Shown one piece after another: positions 47,501 through 62,381 of a DNA stretch of 64,000 bases; within the stretch, counting starts at the first letter, position 1, and the number at the start of each line of letters is the position of its first letter. A program made the position numbers and the translations under genes. This DNA comes from Tubulanus polymorphus (taxonomy: Eukaryota > Nemertea > Palaeonemertea > Tubulaniformes > Tubulanidae), in NCBI RefSeq assembly GCF_964204645.1, contig NC_134025.1, positions 23,652,001-23,716,000 on the forward strand, written 5' to 3'. The notes under the pieces were generated by a model, which saw nothing but the letters and a program-made list of their open reading frames with translations, was not told the origin of the DNA and searched no databases.

Positions 47501-50500
47501 ACATTACATCTATGTGTGCTTCACCTCAAAGCTGTATAATCCTAAAATAATTTTCCGTGAAATGTGGAGGAAATATGAACAGTTTGATATCTGATTGTTC
47601 TGTTTCAGGTTACCTAAAACAACCATTCTTGGCACTTATCTTCGTATTCATTGCCAATGTCTCAAAGGTATACACTTTTAAAACGACGTCATTGTTTGTT
47701 ATTCACCACACAGAAAGCGGCCTGAGCTGTTATATCACAGATGAAACCGATTTTATACACGGAGTTATCCGCCATCTCCCAAAAGATGTCATTCGCGCAA
47801 GGGGGACTTGTAAGATACGTATATATACATTCACTCTTACATATACTGTCTTGCGATCAAGCGGCTTGAAATATAGAAAGAAAAGATTTCGATTTTAACC
47901 AAATTCTGACATGATATCTTCGACTTTTGAATCCAGCAAATTATGTATTCCTTCATGAAATATACCGTGTAAAATGTATCTGTATCACCATTCACGTATC
48001 TAAATTACAGTGTGAGTGAAATACCGTTTGTAAAGAGTGTTCAAAAAATCGCTAGAGATTTTTTTCTTGCTTCATTTTTAGAATATGATATGCAGTTTTG
48101 TTGTTGGAAATGTCAATTGCGCTTATGTTTATCTCTTCCACGCACGTGTACATTTATTTTCTATCGAATCGTTTTATCCACACTTTGCGCAAACATAATC
48201 AATGGCGAAGATTTGCTTAATCAGTCTTGAGTCGATTTCTATAAACGGCATTTTGGCACCATTAGTATTGACTGGCCGAGCGAAAATAGATAATCAATCC
48301 ATCAACATGTCCGTATTATCAATTCATTAGCAGTCGAATAGTTGACGTTCTCGGCGACTGCGGATCAGAAGAAACCTTAGCAAATTCGGCCTGAACACAC
48401 GCGACGTTTAATTAGCAGCGGAGATGAGTATTAAATGTCGAATGGATTCGTATTTCAGATATATTCATTCGACCAAACACGTGATTATAGCGTGTAGAAA
48501 GGTGTGGTCGAAATATCCATCTTCATTTGAACTATTCTTACAGTCCACACCCGCAATATTTCTCATATTTGACAGGTAACGTTGTAGTCATGAAAAGAAC
48601 ATGTTTTCATTACGTCGCAGCGAATATTGTACGTACATGCATATATATTCAAAAATACACGGTCTCGCACAATTGATGAATAAGATTTTCGATTCGATCA
48701 ATGCTAATAGAGTTGAAAACTAATTTCAATCGTAAATGTTCAGGAGGAATTCAATTATTGAACTGTCGTAAATGAAGCCCATATGCTACTCGCTTCAAGT
48801 GGCCAACATTTCATTGCAGTGTTCGTCGAGTTGAAAGCAATTTCAGGATCGCAGGACGTTCGTACATTACGATTAGAAATCTAATAGCTGGTAATAATAT
48901 ACACGTTTGATGAACTCAGTCAGCCGCACGAATTTGAACTGGCATCCACCCGATCGCTGAGTAAACTGGGTGATAATGGATGTTGGGTGGCATGAAATTC
49001 TGACCGCGTTAACTGTAGGTAATTAAGGGAGTTCTTGGTCTACACCAGTGGGCAAAACTACAGAAACTGCAAGTTCGAGGTGAATATTCCATGATTCGCG
49101 TCGCGGAAAACGAACGCCATCTTTGGCAGAATTTGGCAAAGCTAAGGATACACGGCTCGGGTGGTTTGATTTAATTTTAAATGCCGGTAGTTTAACTCAA
49201 CCGATAGTCAACTGAGCTGAAATAACCCTAAGAATACCGATCTATAAAACTGGTCCCCTTGCCCAGTTGTTGGACAATGTGAGAAAGCAGTCTCAACAAC
49301 TTGAAGTTCAAGCTATAGATAAAAGTTAGATAGTCTGGCCCACTTCCAACGCATTTTTTTTAAATAGCTTATTAGTGAACTCATGTGGTAGACTGTATGC
49401 TGTTGATGTTATTAATGTGACACGCTTGACGGAGGATTTCCATATTACTCAAGATATAATCATATAGTTTCCCGGCATTCGTTCGGCGATCCGAGAGTAG
49501 ATAAACACGGCAGAAAATGAGAAAAGTTACCGACGTCTTTCGCTTGTTTAAAATTGACGCTTATAGACATGAAAGAGAACCTCATTCTTCAGATGATTTT
49601 CCAAGTGGGTGGGTAGCTTCAATTCTAAAAGAAATTTCAAATAAAGCTTAAGCAGTAATTCAAACGTGTATTGACATTGTACATACCTGAACTGCGGGAA
49701 AGCACGACACAAAGAAAAGGCTGCAAATAGAAAAGAACAAATATTTCACATTGACTTATTTCTAGAGAAATTATGATATCTGAATCCCCAGGCTTCATTT
49801 TGTAAAATTCATTATTCAAGAAGCTCTATTAGCAAATACAAGAAAACTCCATTAAAATCACCGAGGTTTTGCCAGAAAAATATAATTTACAGATTTATTG
49901 ACGGTATATCGGAAGCCGAAGACATCGATCGATCCATCATTTGTAGCGTGTACCACCGGAACGAATGAACGCGAGTAAATGTTTTAGTACGACGGTATTA
50001 TATCAGACGGATTTATGGCCACCGATAAATCTTGTTTTGTTCTCTTTTCGTGGATTAAGAACTGCTTTCATCGGTTTGATATCCGGCTCGGTTTAAATAC
50101 AACGCAGTTAAGAAGCAGGCTGCTATTATATTCGAACGCCCACCAGTTTCCCAGCCGCTGTTCCACACGGGTTTCGAGCACCAGTGAATCCACGTGACAA
50201 AGACTCGAGTGAAAAGCAACTTAAACTTTCTCCTACCAACCTAACTGGTGCAAGATTTATTTGATCATATTGGAAAAAAACTGTTGGCAGTTACTTAATC
50301 AATGCTTGTTCGACAACGCGTCTGGGGTATATATGCACCGCGTCCTCTGGGCGTGAAATCCCCATGCGACAGGAACTTGAATTCCTAATTTAATGAGGTA
50401 TTGCGAATCGGAAATTGCAATATTGAAGGGCCTTGAAGCTTAGCGTACCGCGCACAAACTTATTTGCCAGAACAATTCGGTCGTATACCCGTTTTTAGAT

Positions 50501-53500
50501 ATCAAAATCTTCACCTTTATTGGTTATATCCTCTTTAACAATCTATATATACCCTAGTGAATCAGGCTATATGGTCGTCTGATACGTGTTGCCAATCTAA
50601 AGGTAACAATAAATTAGTGCAAAGACAAACTGGACGCTGCACTGATTGGCTTGAAGGCCAGACGGCGACAGAACGTCTTTCGGGTTTTGCTGTTTGTGAT
50701 GCCAGCAGACGTGTCGCTGCTTCGGATGAAATGGTCTAGCAAAAATAATCGAAAAACTCTTTATTTAGGGTCTATTTCAATAAACCATATGAAAAAAAGA
50801 ATATGATACCCGTGCTGGATGTGCGCGGAGACATGTCGGTTGAACAGTTAATGCATTATTCAAGGCCTTCTAAAATAGCATCGCATTTATTTGCATTCAA
50901 AGTGAAGTCGATTTCGATGCATGAAACCAATTGATCATCGGGCAAGATACTTTCCCGAGATTAACAGCGGCATTATCTGTTGATCTACGTCTGTCTGTGT
51001 GAGACGCATGGATAGGTAATGAAAATGTCTTGTCTCGTCACTTTCAAAGCGCTGATCAAAGCTGCGATTGTAGCCGATATCAGTAGTATCTTATTATTCC
51101 AGAACTTGAATTAATGGTTTACCGAGAAGAATTAGGGAAAACAGTGACATTTCTGTCATTCAACCCTTAGCTTCGAAACATTTTTTTGCGGTTCATTCCA
51201 ATTTTTTTGGTTTTTTTTTCATTAATCAAAGACAAACTGTTTATGGATTTTATACATACATTTTATACACACTCCATCATATCTCTCACAGTTCTGTTAG
51301 TCAATTTCGATGGCATCAATCACGGCTGGGGGCTTATTTAGGCTCATAGTCGACGTGGCATAATCTGATTAGAGGCATCACCATCGAAAATAGCAACGTC
51401 TAAGTAATTCGACCATGAACTCTATAGAGTCAATGATTAGACGAAGAAAACAAATCCTCAAAATGATTTTGTTTTCGCCACGTGGAGAATGTCGAAACCT
51501 TTATATATGATAACAACTATCGTAGACTTTACACAGATTCCATCATTAAGAAGTGACAGTGAATAATGTGCACTCGGGACCCCGAAAAATAGCGCGCTAG
51601 ACCAATAGAACTATGCATATTCACTTCACCAGTGGTTATAGGATGTTGTCCTAACGCGTAACGCTACCGTAACGCTGCCCTCCCCTCTAATTGTATTACT
51701 TCTATTATAACTTATCATATCATGTTGTGTTTAATTATATTTTGTCTTATCATGTAGCCCATTGCCGAGATCACTTTGGGGCTCTACTTACAATGTAACG
51801 AATGAGAACGAATAAGTGACAACGGCAGTGTAGTCACCGAAGATCGAACCTGGGTCTCATACACCAAAGCAAGTGTTCTAACCAATAGGCCAATATAGCT
51901 AGTCCTCTTGGTCAGTGGTTATACATCATGATGTCGTAATGAGTAACATTATCAGTCTGCGCGTGATTTAGGATTAAAATTTTAAAAAAAATTATTTTAT
52001 AAGCATAATAATATCATCTTCGTTGTTTTGGTTTCATCCACATACATATTCATTATCACATTTCCATAGACATCCCTGGCGTTTGTTTCAGTGCTAATCG
52101 GTATCAATTTTTAACTTATTTACCAATTAATGACGTCGCTGAAAATGAGACGATAATTTGGCATAGAATCTTTTTTTTCGGTAGACTGATCCCTAGCATT
52201 ATTATTACTATTTTAGACATCAATCAAATCATTTGCAGTTTGTGGAAACACAGTTAAATGTCAATTCGTGCTGTATCACTCCCTTGTGAATATCGTCGAG
52301 ACATTTTATATGTATACATATCCGCGTTATATCACATCACAGTAAAATAATATTTTGCAAAATTCTCTTCTTCGTTGTTGTCATTAATCATCGAAAGATC
52401 CAAATTTTCATACACTTTATACAACGGGTGTTGACTTTACCGACAACTATACGTATATCATTTACTCATAATCAACACAAGTCATCTTTCTAACTGTAGT
52501 TCGGACCTCCAACCATTTCCGCATTTTTGTGGGCGTCTATTTCTATTCCCATAAATATGAAATCAATTCGCGTTTCATTTGCACATGTCCAATTCGAATA
52601 ACAACGCAAATTTACCTGTGTCGCACGACAAACATCGCTCTGGAAGGCAGTGCGGACAATTTGTTATCATCTATACGTAATACAAACTCATCTATCTCAG
52701 ATTTAAGCCCAAACCATCGCTTAATTGGATAAAATGAGGATACAATAGTCATCGTAACCGTATTAATCATTTTGGCCCGAGAGTTTCAACGGCGATTTCC
52801 CAATTTGTGTTTCAATATTGTAGTTGAGTTCCACATATATCCTGAACTTCGCTTATTACTGCAAAATGGATTTCGTCACCATAGCAACAGATACGACTCT
52901 TATGTCTTCATTTCTAATCAATTTATCGCTTTGCCGACTGGACACCTGTAAACTGGTTCTTTGATCCATGAAATATCGAGTACCCTAAGTATGATAATTG
53001 AGCGTTTGTTTGAACTTGTATCTTATTTCGATAGAAATCGAAAGATATCATTTTCAGCCTACGTTGGAAATGTAACAAACAAAAAAATCGGAAATAAGTT
53101 ATCAATTACGTAAATTAGTAATCTATGTATTTCAGTCTACTACATATCTATATAGATGGCAATCGAACTTGATAATTTACGTCATCTATTCTTGGTTCAC
53201 CAATATGTGTGACTAAAGGGTTTTCATGTACCAGTTTTAAGTAGAATATAATATCGATATACAATATCTCAAAGCGTATCACAGGCGTGATTAAATTCTG
53301 TTTAACAACACGCTAATATCATATTTAACGCCGCCATCGATAACCACCTGTTTGTCGTCGAAATTAAAAGCTCTTTTGGCCCATCCAGTCACGTAAACTG
53401 ATTCGGTCTGCATACTCACTTCCCGGACTCGCTTATTCATCAACGTTAACGCAATATAATAACCTGTGAGACCTCACTAAATGGGCTGATTGGCATTTGA

Positions 53501-56500
53501 TTTCTCCCCAAAGCCTATTCGCCGATGTCGATTATAATTTCGTCTTTGGTACTGTTTTGGAATAGCTGCGCACGTGTCGAGATGCCATTATAACATTTTA
53601 CCCCCGCTTTAATCAATTTAATGGGTGATACGTGAACAGGTGCTTTTAGCGAAACCGGTAACTAATTGCGTGTTGGTTTTTCATGCAATTCATATTGGCC
53701 ATGAAATATTTCCATCAACGACGAATAAAAACAGTCACCTGGAAATTTTAGAACGCCATATCACCCGCAAAGTCTAAGTTCGCAGGAAAAGGATTCAGCT
53801 TCATTATTTCTTTCGTCGTGACAATAATGAAATCTCTTGCTTGGTGTATACTGGGTAGTTATTTCATGTGGCAAAAACAGTTTGAACTAATCGGAAATGT
53901 CTGTAGGAGCGTTAAGAATATAGCTAACTGTCACTTTCTCCTAGCAAGCCATATCTGTTGCTGGAATACACTGCGAGTTGAACAAATATCGGCGCCGCCG
54001 GGCTAGATCTGCATAACAGTTAGCGGGTATCAATAATAACGCTATTAGGGTTGCACAATTTTCGCTATTAGACTAGGGAGATGTATCCCACCTCTCTGAT
54101 AATACCAACGCGAGCTCAAAATCTGTAGATACATTAAATCATCGAAAATACATGCGTTACATCATCGTGTAATAAACAGTGCGGTGGTCTTACCGGATAA
54201 ATCATTTAAAAAAATGGATATATATTGGTCTTGCCAGGAACCTTCATAGTCCATATTGTCTAGGTCGATATTATACCAACCAATTTCGTTTATGCGTCGT
54301 TTTTGTCGATACGGATAAAGATAAACGTATAATAAGACCATTAACCACACCGATGTCACATCCGCGGTTACACCATCCCGGTGCCACGATCTTCCGACGG
54401 TAATTATCCAACCGAAGCAGGAAGGGCAAATAGACCCGTCACCAAAGCAGATTTCTTGCGATTGGGTCAAGGATGCAACTTACTCTCTTGTCATTAGTCT
54501 TACCTTCCGAAGATGATGTCGATATTGGTGTGTAATTGAATAGTGGTTGAGCAATTTGAGGAGGGGCAATTATCATCCGATGTGACATTCCGCCTTCGAT
54601 CAATCAAAACCGATCGGTTCGATTTTCATCTCAATTTTAATAATGGATTTACCGAAATACACTTATTTTTATTTCGATAAAATATCTATTTACAACCTCG
54701 ATTAAGGCGTTTCCAACAAAACAACGTCATCATTATTGCAACTATCAACGTCTTGTTTTTGAAAATGAGCCTCCGGTGGAATGGTATTTTGAACACCGAG
54801 AAGATAATGAATAATGTTGTTTTCCTTATAATGGTGCATTTTTCTGATAATAGTTATAGATGGTGTAGACCTACATATGAATCGTATGAACGTATGAGGG
54901 AATAATAATATTAGGCTTACGCATTCCCTTGAATCTCTCCATGTGTCGTCGTTTGTATAATGGTAAACATTTTCATATCTTTGTTTGCACGGTAAGCATC
55001 TTTACGCCATCACGTGAATGGAGATAAAGATGGAAAATATCGTTCGCTGCAAACAACCATAAGCTGATTTCACTGCGACAGATCGGGGCAAGCTCGTCTG
55101 CGTCACGCGGATTATTGCGGTCAAGGTCGCAGTTGAAATGGACCCAGCCTATACCTCGCTCGATAAATGTGTGTGGATTTTAGAAGTTAACTCCCATGAA
55201 TAAGAAAATTTTGAAGTTGAGAGATTCATGTTCGCCTACCAACAAAGTGCAGCAGTAGTTCATCCATATTTAGAAACAGTCGGAAGATGACGCGAGCAAT
55301 TATTGGATATACATACGAACTACATCAGGGATAATATTTGATGATCAATCAACATCAACAAGCTGCGAGTCGTATTTCCTACCAGGATTAATTCGTTCAG
55401 AGGTCTCGACGGAGTTAGCTCCATGTTTTCACTAGCAGGTTATCTTATAGCATCCCGGCTTCACCAAACACCCGATGTAGAAACATTTCATTAGTCGGCG
55501 ATTTTCTCCGCAATGGTCTACTTGATATTCGGCACGTGCCCTTGTCTGGACTCCCCTGATCTTATCCCTGGGAGGATGGATAGTCAAAGGGCTAATGCCC
55601 CTGTCAATAGAGACGGAAAAAAAAGATTCGTCGCGATGATTTAGCTAGCACTACAAACCTTGGCAATCCAAGTATTTGCATCACAAAACAAGTCACGTTT
55701 AAAGGGTAATCATTTTTCATGCGTTATGTTCTATAGTGCAACTTGACAATCATTAAATTAATATTCTATACCGTTACCTTTGTTATAAATCGTTCTCTCC
55801 AATATAATTTATTCATTCTTGCAATCCATTGTGGGTTTTAAGGCCAGTGCTAATTCACGGGTAGTATATAGTAACGCATTTGAAATTGATTGCGTCCCCG
55901 ATGTTGACGCTGGTGGTTTACTTATGTCAACTGGGAATTGGGCGATTTGTCTTTGATGGCTTACGCGTTCTAGCTTTTAATTAAACCGGATACCACGTGT
56001 GTTAAACCACACATTTCAGAGCTGCTTTGATGGATATTATGTTTGTATTGAATGAAATGCAATAGATATCCCGGGAGTCTCTTCAACAACCCGGTCACGT
56101 AACCCCAATCCCGCACGCTAAATAATTCTAAGCGATGGAATTCCACTTTCACGCTCGTGATGAAGAAACAATGATGATCATCAGTAATTCGAAGCTTAGA
56201 CTGTCAATATCCGATATTGCCATCATTTCACGCGAAAGCAATTTATTTTTATTGTACGGAGACCATTTGACTGAATACATTTCCATTTAAAAAATTGACG
56301 GACGGTGATAAGCGGGTGTTCTTTATTTATGTGAATATTTCTTGTGCGCTGTATTATGTGTACAAGATAATGCGATGGGTATGGGAAAACTGCTAGAAAA
56401 TGTAACCTGCATGCATCGTTTCATAGAAATGAATGAAATACCTTTAAAACCGTTAAAAATAAAAGTTCTTTTGATTTTCTTACTATTTCTCTGCGATTTT

Positions 56501-58869
56501 GTTTTTCTTTTGTTTTACTTATTAAAAAATTCTTTTTAACGAAGATTATCTACGTGGTATCTTTTAGGACTCTGGAAGTATAAGACGACCGAAGAATTAC
56601 GCATATACAAATAGAACATACCGGTTTTAAAAATTGAACAAATACTGTTTGCGTCTGCTACTAATTCCAACATTGTTCACGTGGATTAAACACACAGTGA
56701 ATATAACAGAAGATACGACGTGAAACTTGTTGTGCCACATTTTGATACACCAAGAATTATTAACGGAAAACTAATGTGATGGCCAGAAAATATTGTTGAA
56801 AAAGTCCCTTAATCATTCGTACAAGAAATAACATGAATACATGTAGATTTTGGATGATCGCATCCTGGTTACGGTATCATTGCAAGTTTCAACATTGTCG
56901 TTACATAGGATCGATTCTTGGTTTCGGTTTTCACCCATAAATTGGTTTGATTTGTGGCCAGAACAAGGATGCGACGTACGTACGTGCATACAACTATTTG
57001 AGATACATATAGTCTGTGTCTACACCCGTGTAATTAGTGCCTGATTACATACCGCGCCAGGATGTAATTATTCCGGCTGTTGTTTTTTCCATGGCAATGG
57101 GTTTGGAGTCGTGGGCTGCTGCTGCAGAACCACAGCTATTCAGTGAGTACTTGATGAGGTTTGCTGTCGTCACGTCACGGCAAAATACCATTTAAATGCC
57201 TTCGATCGAATGAATACACACATGTGATACGTAAACATAAACTAGGTACCGCAAATTTTAGATGAGCAGTGTCGTACCCAGTGAAGCATAAGTTGCATTT
57301 ACTTATACTTAACATACCATTGTGCGAAGATAATACGCACTAACATCTAATTTATACCCGTTCTTGAAAAAGAATCTGAAAACATATGGTTTGTATTTGA
57401 ACTGCCGGCTGAAACTCTTTCGGCAGATGGAGAATCATGGACTCTAAAATGATGTAGAATTTAGATGGTGTGTGGCTATTTTTGGAAACAGGAGCTGCGA
57501 CAGTCTGAAGTGTGACCTGATACTGAACGAATAATAACCGACATTAGGCAGTCCTTTTGGTCAAGTAGCTTCTGGTATACGTCTGTTAAGAATAATGTTA
57601 ATGAAACATTTCTAGCATTTCCAGACCGAGTGGTTCGAGTGATGTAAAAATCGCGTGGGCTGTCGATAAGGCATCATATATGAAAAGTGAATATTTGCCA
57701 AATACAGTGAACGCACGTTCTATCTTCATGCGGAATAGACTTCTAAAAGAGTAATAAATTCAACAGTGAAAGACGAATACATTACTTTTTATTTCATTGC
57801 ATTTGATTTTACTTTCGAATCAATTTGCAACGTTGAAAGGGAAATAAAATGCTTTAATGGTGCTATTTGTTGAATTTATGGGGTCGGAACACTTGAATTT
57901 GATTTTCATTGGATTCTCATATTTCATTTCATAACACTGCCACAAGATGTGCCCACGCTCATCGCGTGTGATTCATCAATTCGAAAAAGACATATTTCTA
58001 TTTTAAACCACTGTTTGCAATGGAAATCTTACATAAAAAGCCTAACTACCTCATACACGTCCTAAAGCAATACATTACATATGTACTTCATACATTTTCT
58101 TGGTTATCCTTAATGACTTCTAGGGTTTATTGAGGTGCCGATATATATGCTAGAAATTCTGACGGAACTATATAAAAAACGATGTTACGTGTATATATCA
58201 AAATACTTACGTCTACCCAAACAAGTAAATCATCCATCGAAAGAAGAAAGGTCGTCTCTGTTATAGTAGCTTACATATACATGTATTTCGGTCTATTCGT
58301 CTTAATACACATTCATCATTCGAATTATCAAATATAATATCATTATTAACACCATTCCATAGGAATCTACATAACCACCATTAAACAAAAGCATGTAACA
58401 CGTGATTGTGACTATAATGCGCCGAATAAACCGAAAAGCCCGTTTCCATCATAAATACTAATTCATAAATATATAATTTATGTATATATTTATAAGTCAC
58501 GAATACTGTGGGTTCGTCGCAATATCTATGGATCAGTTCAATCAGCACTTTTATGCCCTAATACTCGCGTCCTTTCAGAGTTTCCATCCGTTCGCCATAT
58601 TCACGCACAAAAGAAGCCGAATGTCGGAATGACAATGTGGGAACGGAATGATGCATTACCGATATACATATAGAAATACGTATATTCATGTACAGTACAT
58701 ATATGCATGGTCGTAAACGTGATTATGTACAAATATAACTTCCGTGAGTATATGTACAACTGTCGTTTTACAAAAACCGTACAAACTAACTCATGGAACG
58801 CCGATATTTACACAAAGGTTACAACTGAAAACGTCCCCAGGAAAACAACATAGACACATGCTATTTTTG
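44600..58869. other. 14-kb region without a convincing gene
   Basis: Open frames here are short (about 60-115 codons) and show no domain, signal-peptide-plus-splice pattern or codon bias that I trust. It may hold introns of an unseen gene or regulatory DNA. One tRNA-derived SINE is listed separately. A weak candidate exon near 57091 (MAMGLESWAAAAE followed by a gtgagt donor) is noted among the rejected items. Confidence 0.45.
51690..51915 (-). mobile_element. tRNA-derived SINE-like element
   Basis: On the minus strand, ttggcctattgg (51893-51882) resembles a polymerase III A box. About 32 bases on, ggttcgatct (51850-51841) matches a B box. Between them is tRNA-like text (gttagaacacttgctttgg). 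Downstream on the same strand are a body and an AT-rich tail toward 51690. Ends are approximate. The tRNA-like part lacks a clean acceptor stem, so I call it a SINE rather than a functional tRNA. Confidence 0.6.
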
Positions 58870-58969
58870 TCACTACTCAGTTCCAGTCATCAGCGATTTC
58901 ATTAGTGCGTCAAGACTTTTTCCTTTATTATCTTGATAAAATCCAGCGAGCGTACAAAACACGCGCTGG

Positions 58970-59449
58970 CTACGAAATTGATTGTCCAAAAGCGTCAGTT
59001 CCAACTTGTCCGGAGTTCCAGTCGCCCGTCGCTCCCTTCGATCGTGTTGAGGCACTTCGGTTGATTTGATTGTTCCCTATGCCCGGGAGAATTCCGTACT
59101 GAAGTTTTTGGTTAGTCTTTGGTTGTTTTGTGCGCGCGAAGCCCGAATGAGCCATAGATATGGATATGGTCGGTCGTACTTGTAAGGAGGATATCTCCAT
59201 TCGAGGCGTCCTCGACGAAAATCGACGCCGCTTCGTCCAGTTTTCCCAGCAGGATGTAAAAAAACAGCTTTCGCTATCGACACTCGAACAAATTGGGTCT
59301 CGACATCGGCCACGTTTTCGATAGTGATATCGCAGAAACGATCCAAGTAAAAATCCAACGAAACATATCGTTATGAGAACATACGGAATCCATAGTATCT
59401 TAGCTTTTTCGAGCCCTTCATTTTCGAGCGTTGTGTTGTTATTTTGCAT
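58970..59449 (-). CDS. Candidate single-exon membrane protein, 159 residues, unknown family
   Basis: The frame starts MQNNNTTLENEGLEKAK, then one strong hydrophobic segment (ILWIPYVLITICFVGFLLGSF, about residues 18-38), followed by a very basic stretch (YHYRKRGR) as in a type II or III signal-anchored protein. The rest is polar, Ser/Thr- and Lys/Arg-rich, and unrecognised. A 7-codon uORF begins 13 bases upstream and overlaps the start. The -1/+1 frame is also open for 282 bp across the same stretch and reads protein-like (see findings), so either frame, or a frameshifted pair, could be the real product. Confidence 0.35.
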   Translation of the reverse strand: MQNNNTTLENEGLEKAKILWIPYVLITICFVGFLLGSFLRYHYRKRGRCRDPICSSVDSESCFFTSCWENWTKRRRFSSRTPRMEISSLQVRPTISISMAHSGFARTKQPKTNQKLQYGILPGIGNNQINRSASTRSKGATGDWNSGQVGTDAFGQSIS

Positions 59450-60573
59450 GTTTATCTGCCATGAATTAATCGTAAATAGTATTTGTCGCGTCGATTTCGC
59501 GTCGGAAATGTGTTAATTACCCTCAGTAACTAAGTCCCTGTTTCGCTGTGTGTGTATCGTTCTGATACATGTATGCAAATACAACCTATCTCATCGAAAA
59601 CCACCGTCTGAGTGTCGCTGCTCAGATTGTCGCTTTACTTCTTAGAATTCTATTGTTTCTCGGAGTATATCGAATATCGCCAGTTATTGTGTCTATATAA
59701 AGAAACGCTGTAAACCACCTTCTAATAAGATAAGTCTACCTGCCTCCGTGTTCAACACGCTGTGCTGAGTAAAATGTCATAGGTTTCAGCATGAAGTGAT
59801 GATGACAACAACGTACGTATACCGCGTAGAACACCGTGTCACCGAGAATAGTCAAGTCCGTTGAACGAATTTCACATTAACACGTTCGAATAGACAGCGT
59901 TAATCACACGATATAAAACAAAAGACTACGGCGATGATATTACCAGATCATTTCGGTGGTTAGATTCTCGTCGTTCGATCTCCGGTACAGTCCGTTGCGC
60001 TTCGAGAAATGTCACCATGGTCGTACCATTGCGGTAGGAAGCGGTACTCTAACTTGATATGGCACCCGGCTCTTCGTTTTCCGAGTGCTGCCATTTGCTC
60101 ACTGGCACAGCTTACCGAATTACGCGAGGCAGATTTTATCAGATCGGCGAAGGTTCCGAGTGTTAGATCGCGCGCAGTGTTTTACGGAGGGAGAGAGCTC
60201 ACTCTCGCTAAGCTATCGAGCCAGGGTGTATCAGAGAAACATGCGTGAGTGAAAACTGCCAAGCCAGCTCGAATGAGTCCGATAATCTTCGGTCGACGAA
60301 GATAACTTTTTTCCTAACGTGATCAATCTGGCGAATGAAGACGAGCTTCTATCTGATCTGACGTAGACAAAAAAAAGATTATCGTTTGGTTGTGTGTTGA
60401 TCAACCTAATATCATTGCCGAAGGCCTTATAACGAAAATCGATTCGAATTCAATTTTACCTGATGTAGCTACCTGACGTAAAATTCTCAAATCGTCATCG
60501 ACCGATGATGATCTCGGCGGTGTATATGCATATACACCACATAGTGTTATCCATAATTCATATTCTATTCATA

Positions 60574-60880
<307 letters not shown>

Positions 60881-61167
60881 GCAAATAAAACTGCAGTGCT
60901 CATAGCACGATATGATTCAACAAAAAGTATCATTCTTTTAATGGTTGTCATAGAAATCTACATGACCAATGCTTTGGGCGTTGCCAGAAATAGCGTCACT
61001 TCAACAGCGTCACGAAAAGAACACAATTTCCTTCGTTGAGATCAAACAATATTCGTTCCGTCAACCTTGACTTGTAATCAACGTCAGTCGAGGACTTGCT
61101 ACAAGAGTGTTGTATTAGGGACTCTCGAATTTCAGTTCTCAACATAATTTTCTTCCAAACATACCGT

Positions 61168-61187
61168 GCACGCGCGCGCGCGCGCAT
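61168..61187. repeat. Alternating purine-pyrimidine (GC)n tract
   Basis: gcacgcgcgcgcgcgcgcat, a strict alternating tract and a potential Z-DNA former, about 1.2 kb upstream of the GCN2 start codon. Confidence 0.7.
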
Positions 61188-62254
61188 CGTTTCGTTGAGA
61201 ACAAGTTCTTATAATTTTACATCTGTCACATACAAGAATGTGACGATATGCCTATAAATTAATCTAAAAGTTGACGTTTCAATAATGGCACGTGCGTTTA
61301 GCTTTCCGCCAGACATATTTATTATGTTCTATGAATAATTTCATATTTGAAAGGTTTGTGTCTGTATCGCATGGCGCACAACCTGACTAAAAATAGATGA
61401 CCGAGGCCAAATTTTAGAAAAATATATATATATATTATAAATACGTTCATGACAGAAAAATCTTATTAGAAATTTAAGTATTTCTCATTACTGTATTGTG
61501 AAATGAGGCCTGTAATGAACTGAATAGCAAATGAAAAACGCATATCGGAAGATGACAAACATTGCTTGAGCGACTATCAGTTGGACAAACATGGCAATAG
61601 CAATATATTGAATTTAGTCAATCTAGGAATACTCGATGATTAAATAAATTATACTCTTTCACATGAAGTAGAACATGTACTTGAATTATTTTCGCAGCTT
61701 AATTTACTTCAGATCGCAAAATCATTATCTGGAGGAATTGTGTTCAGAACTGGCTAAGTCTGGCTAAGTGTGATGACGACAGCACTCGACATCAAAAGGC
61801 CAGCTGTGTCGACATTTAATAAATCAGGGTTTTCACATTATCGAGAGTCTTCCGCTCAGAACTTCAAAGGACCGCACAAAAATTCAGGCGACCTGTACAC
61901 ACATTTGGCAGGAACTGCACCTTTTTAAAGTCATTCTCTCTAGTATATTACATTAATAATTTTTCTTGTCAAGTTTTTCTGTAATTTCCATCACCGTGAT
62001 CACACAGCATGAGTCGCGGCGGCGATGGGTAGGCTCGGCACCATGGGTTTTTCGAAAGGCATACCCTACTGTCAAAGGATTTTTTTAAAGAATTAAACAC
62101 AGTCATATCAGGCGATTCTCCAATGAAAGTCCTTTTGTCTTAAGTCGTGTCGTAGAAAATACGCCGACGGTGTGGCGGGCCGCTCCGAAAATAATTCAAT
62201 AATGCTTAATTGAATTGAATCGATGCATGGCAGCACCTTACGGGATGATTTGGC

Positions 62255-62267
62255 AATATGGCGGCGC
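62255..62267 (+). promoter_or_regulatory. YY1-like motif upstream of GCN2
   Basis: aatatggcggcgc matches the AAnATGGCGGC consensus of YY1, which in animals is often found just downstream of transcription starts of TATA-less housekeeping genes. It lies 115 bases before the GCN2 ATG, and no TATA box is visible, so it probably marks the transcription start. Confidence 0.5.
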
Positions 62268-62381
62268 CCATGAAAAAAAAAATTCCCAAAATAAAATTTA
62301 ATTTTATCGCTTAATTACTCTTTTTTGAATTGTCAGTACATTTTAAGTATAGATTATGCGTTTAAGTCGATTGATTGAAAT

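Noticed and set aside
47557-47898. 113-codon plus-strand frame with a hydrophobic stretch (YLKQPFLALIFVFIANVSK)
   Set aside because: No domain, no consistent splice partners and no signal-peptide start at the ATG; could be chance in AT-rich DNA.
51840-51900. Functional tRNA gene
   Set aside because: A and B boxes are present but the acceptor-stem pairing is not evident and the sequence continues into a SINE-like body.
57091-57144. MAMGLESWAAAAEPQLF followed by a gtgagt donor, a possible first exon
   Set aside because: Only about 17 codons, no matching downstream exon found in the window.
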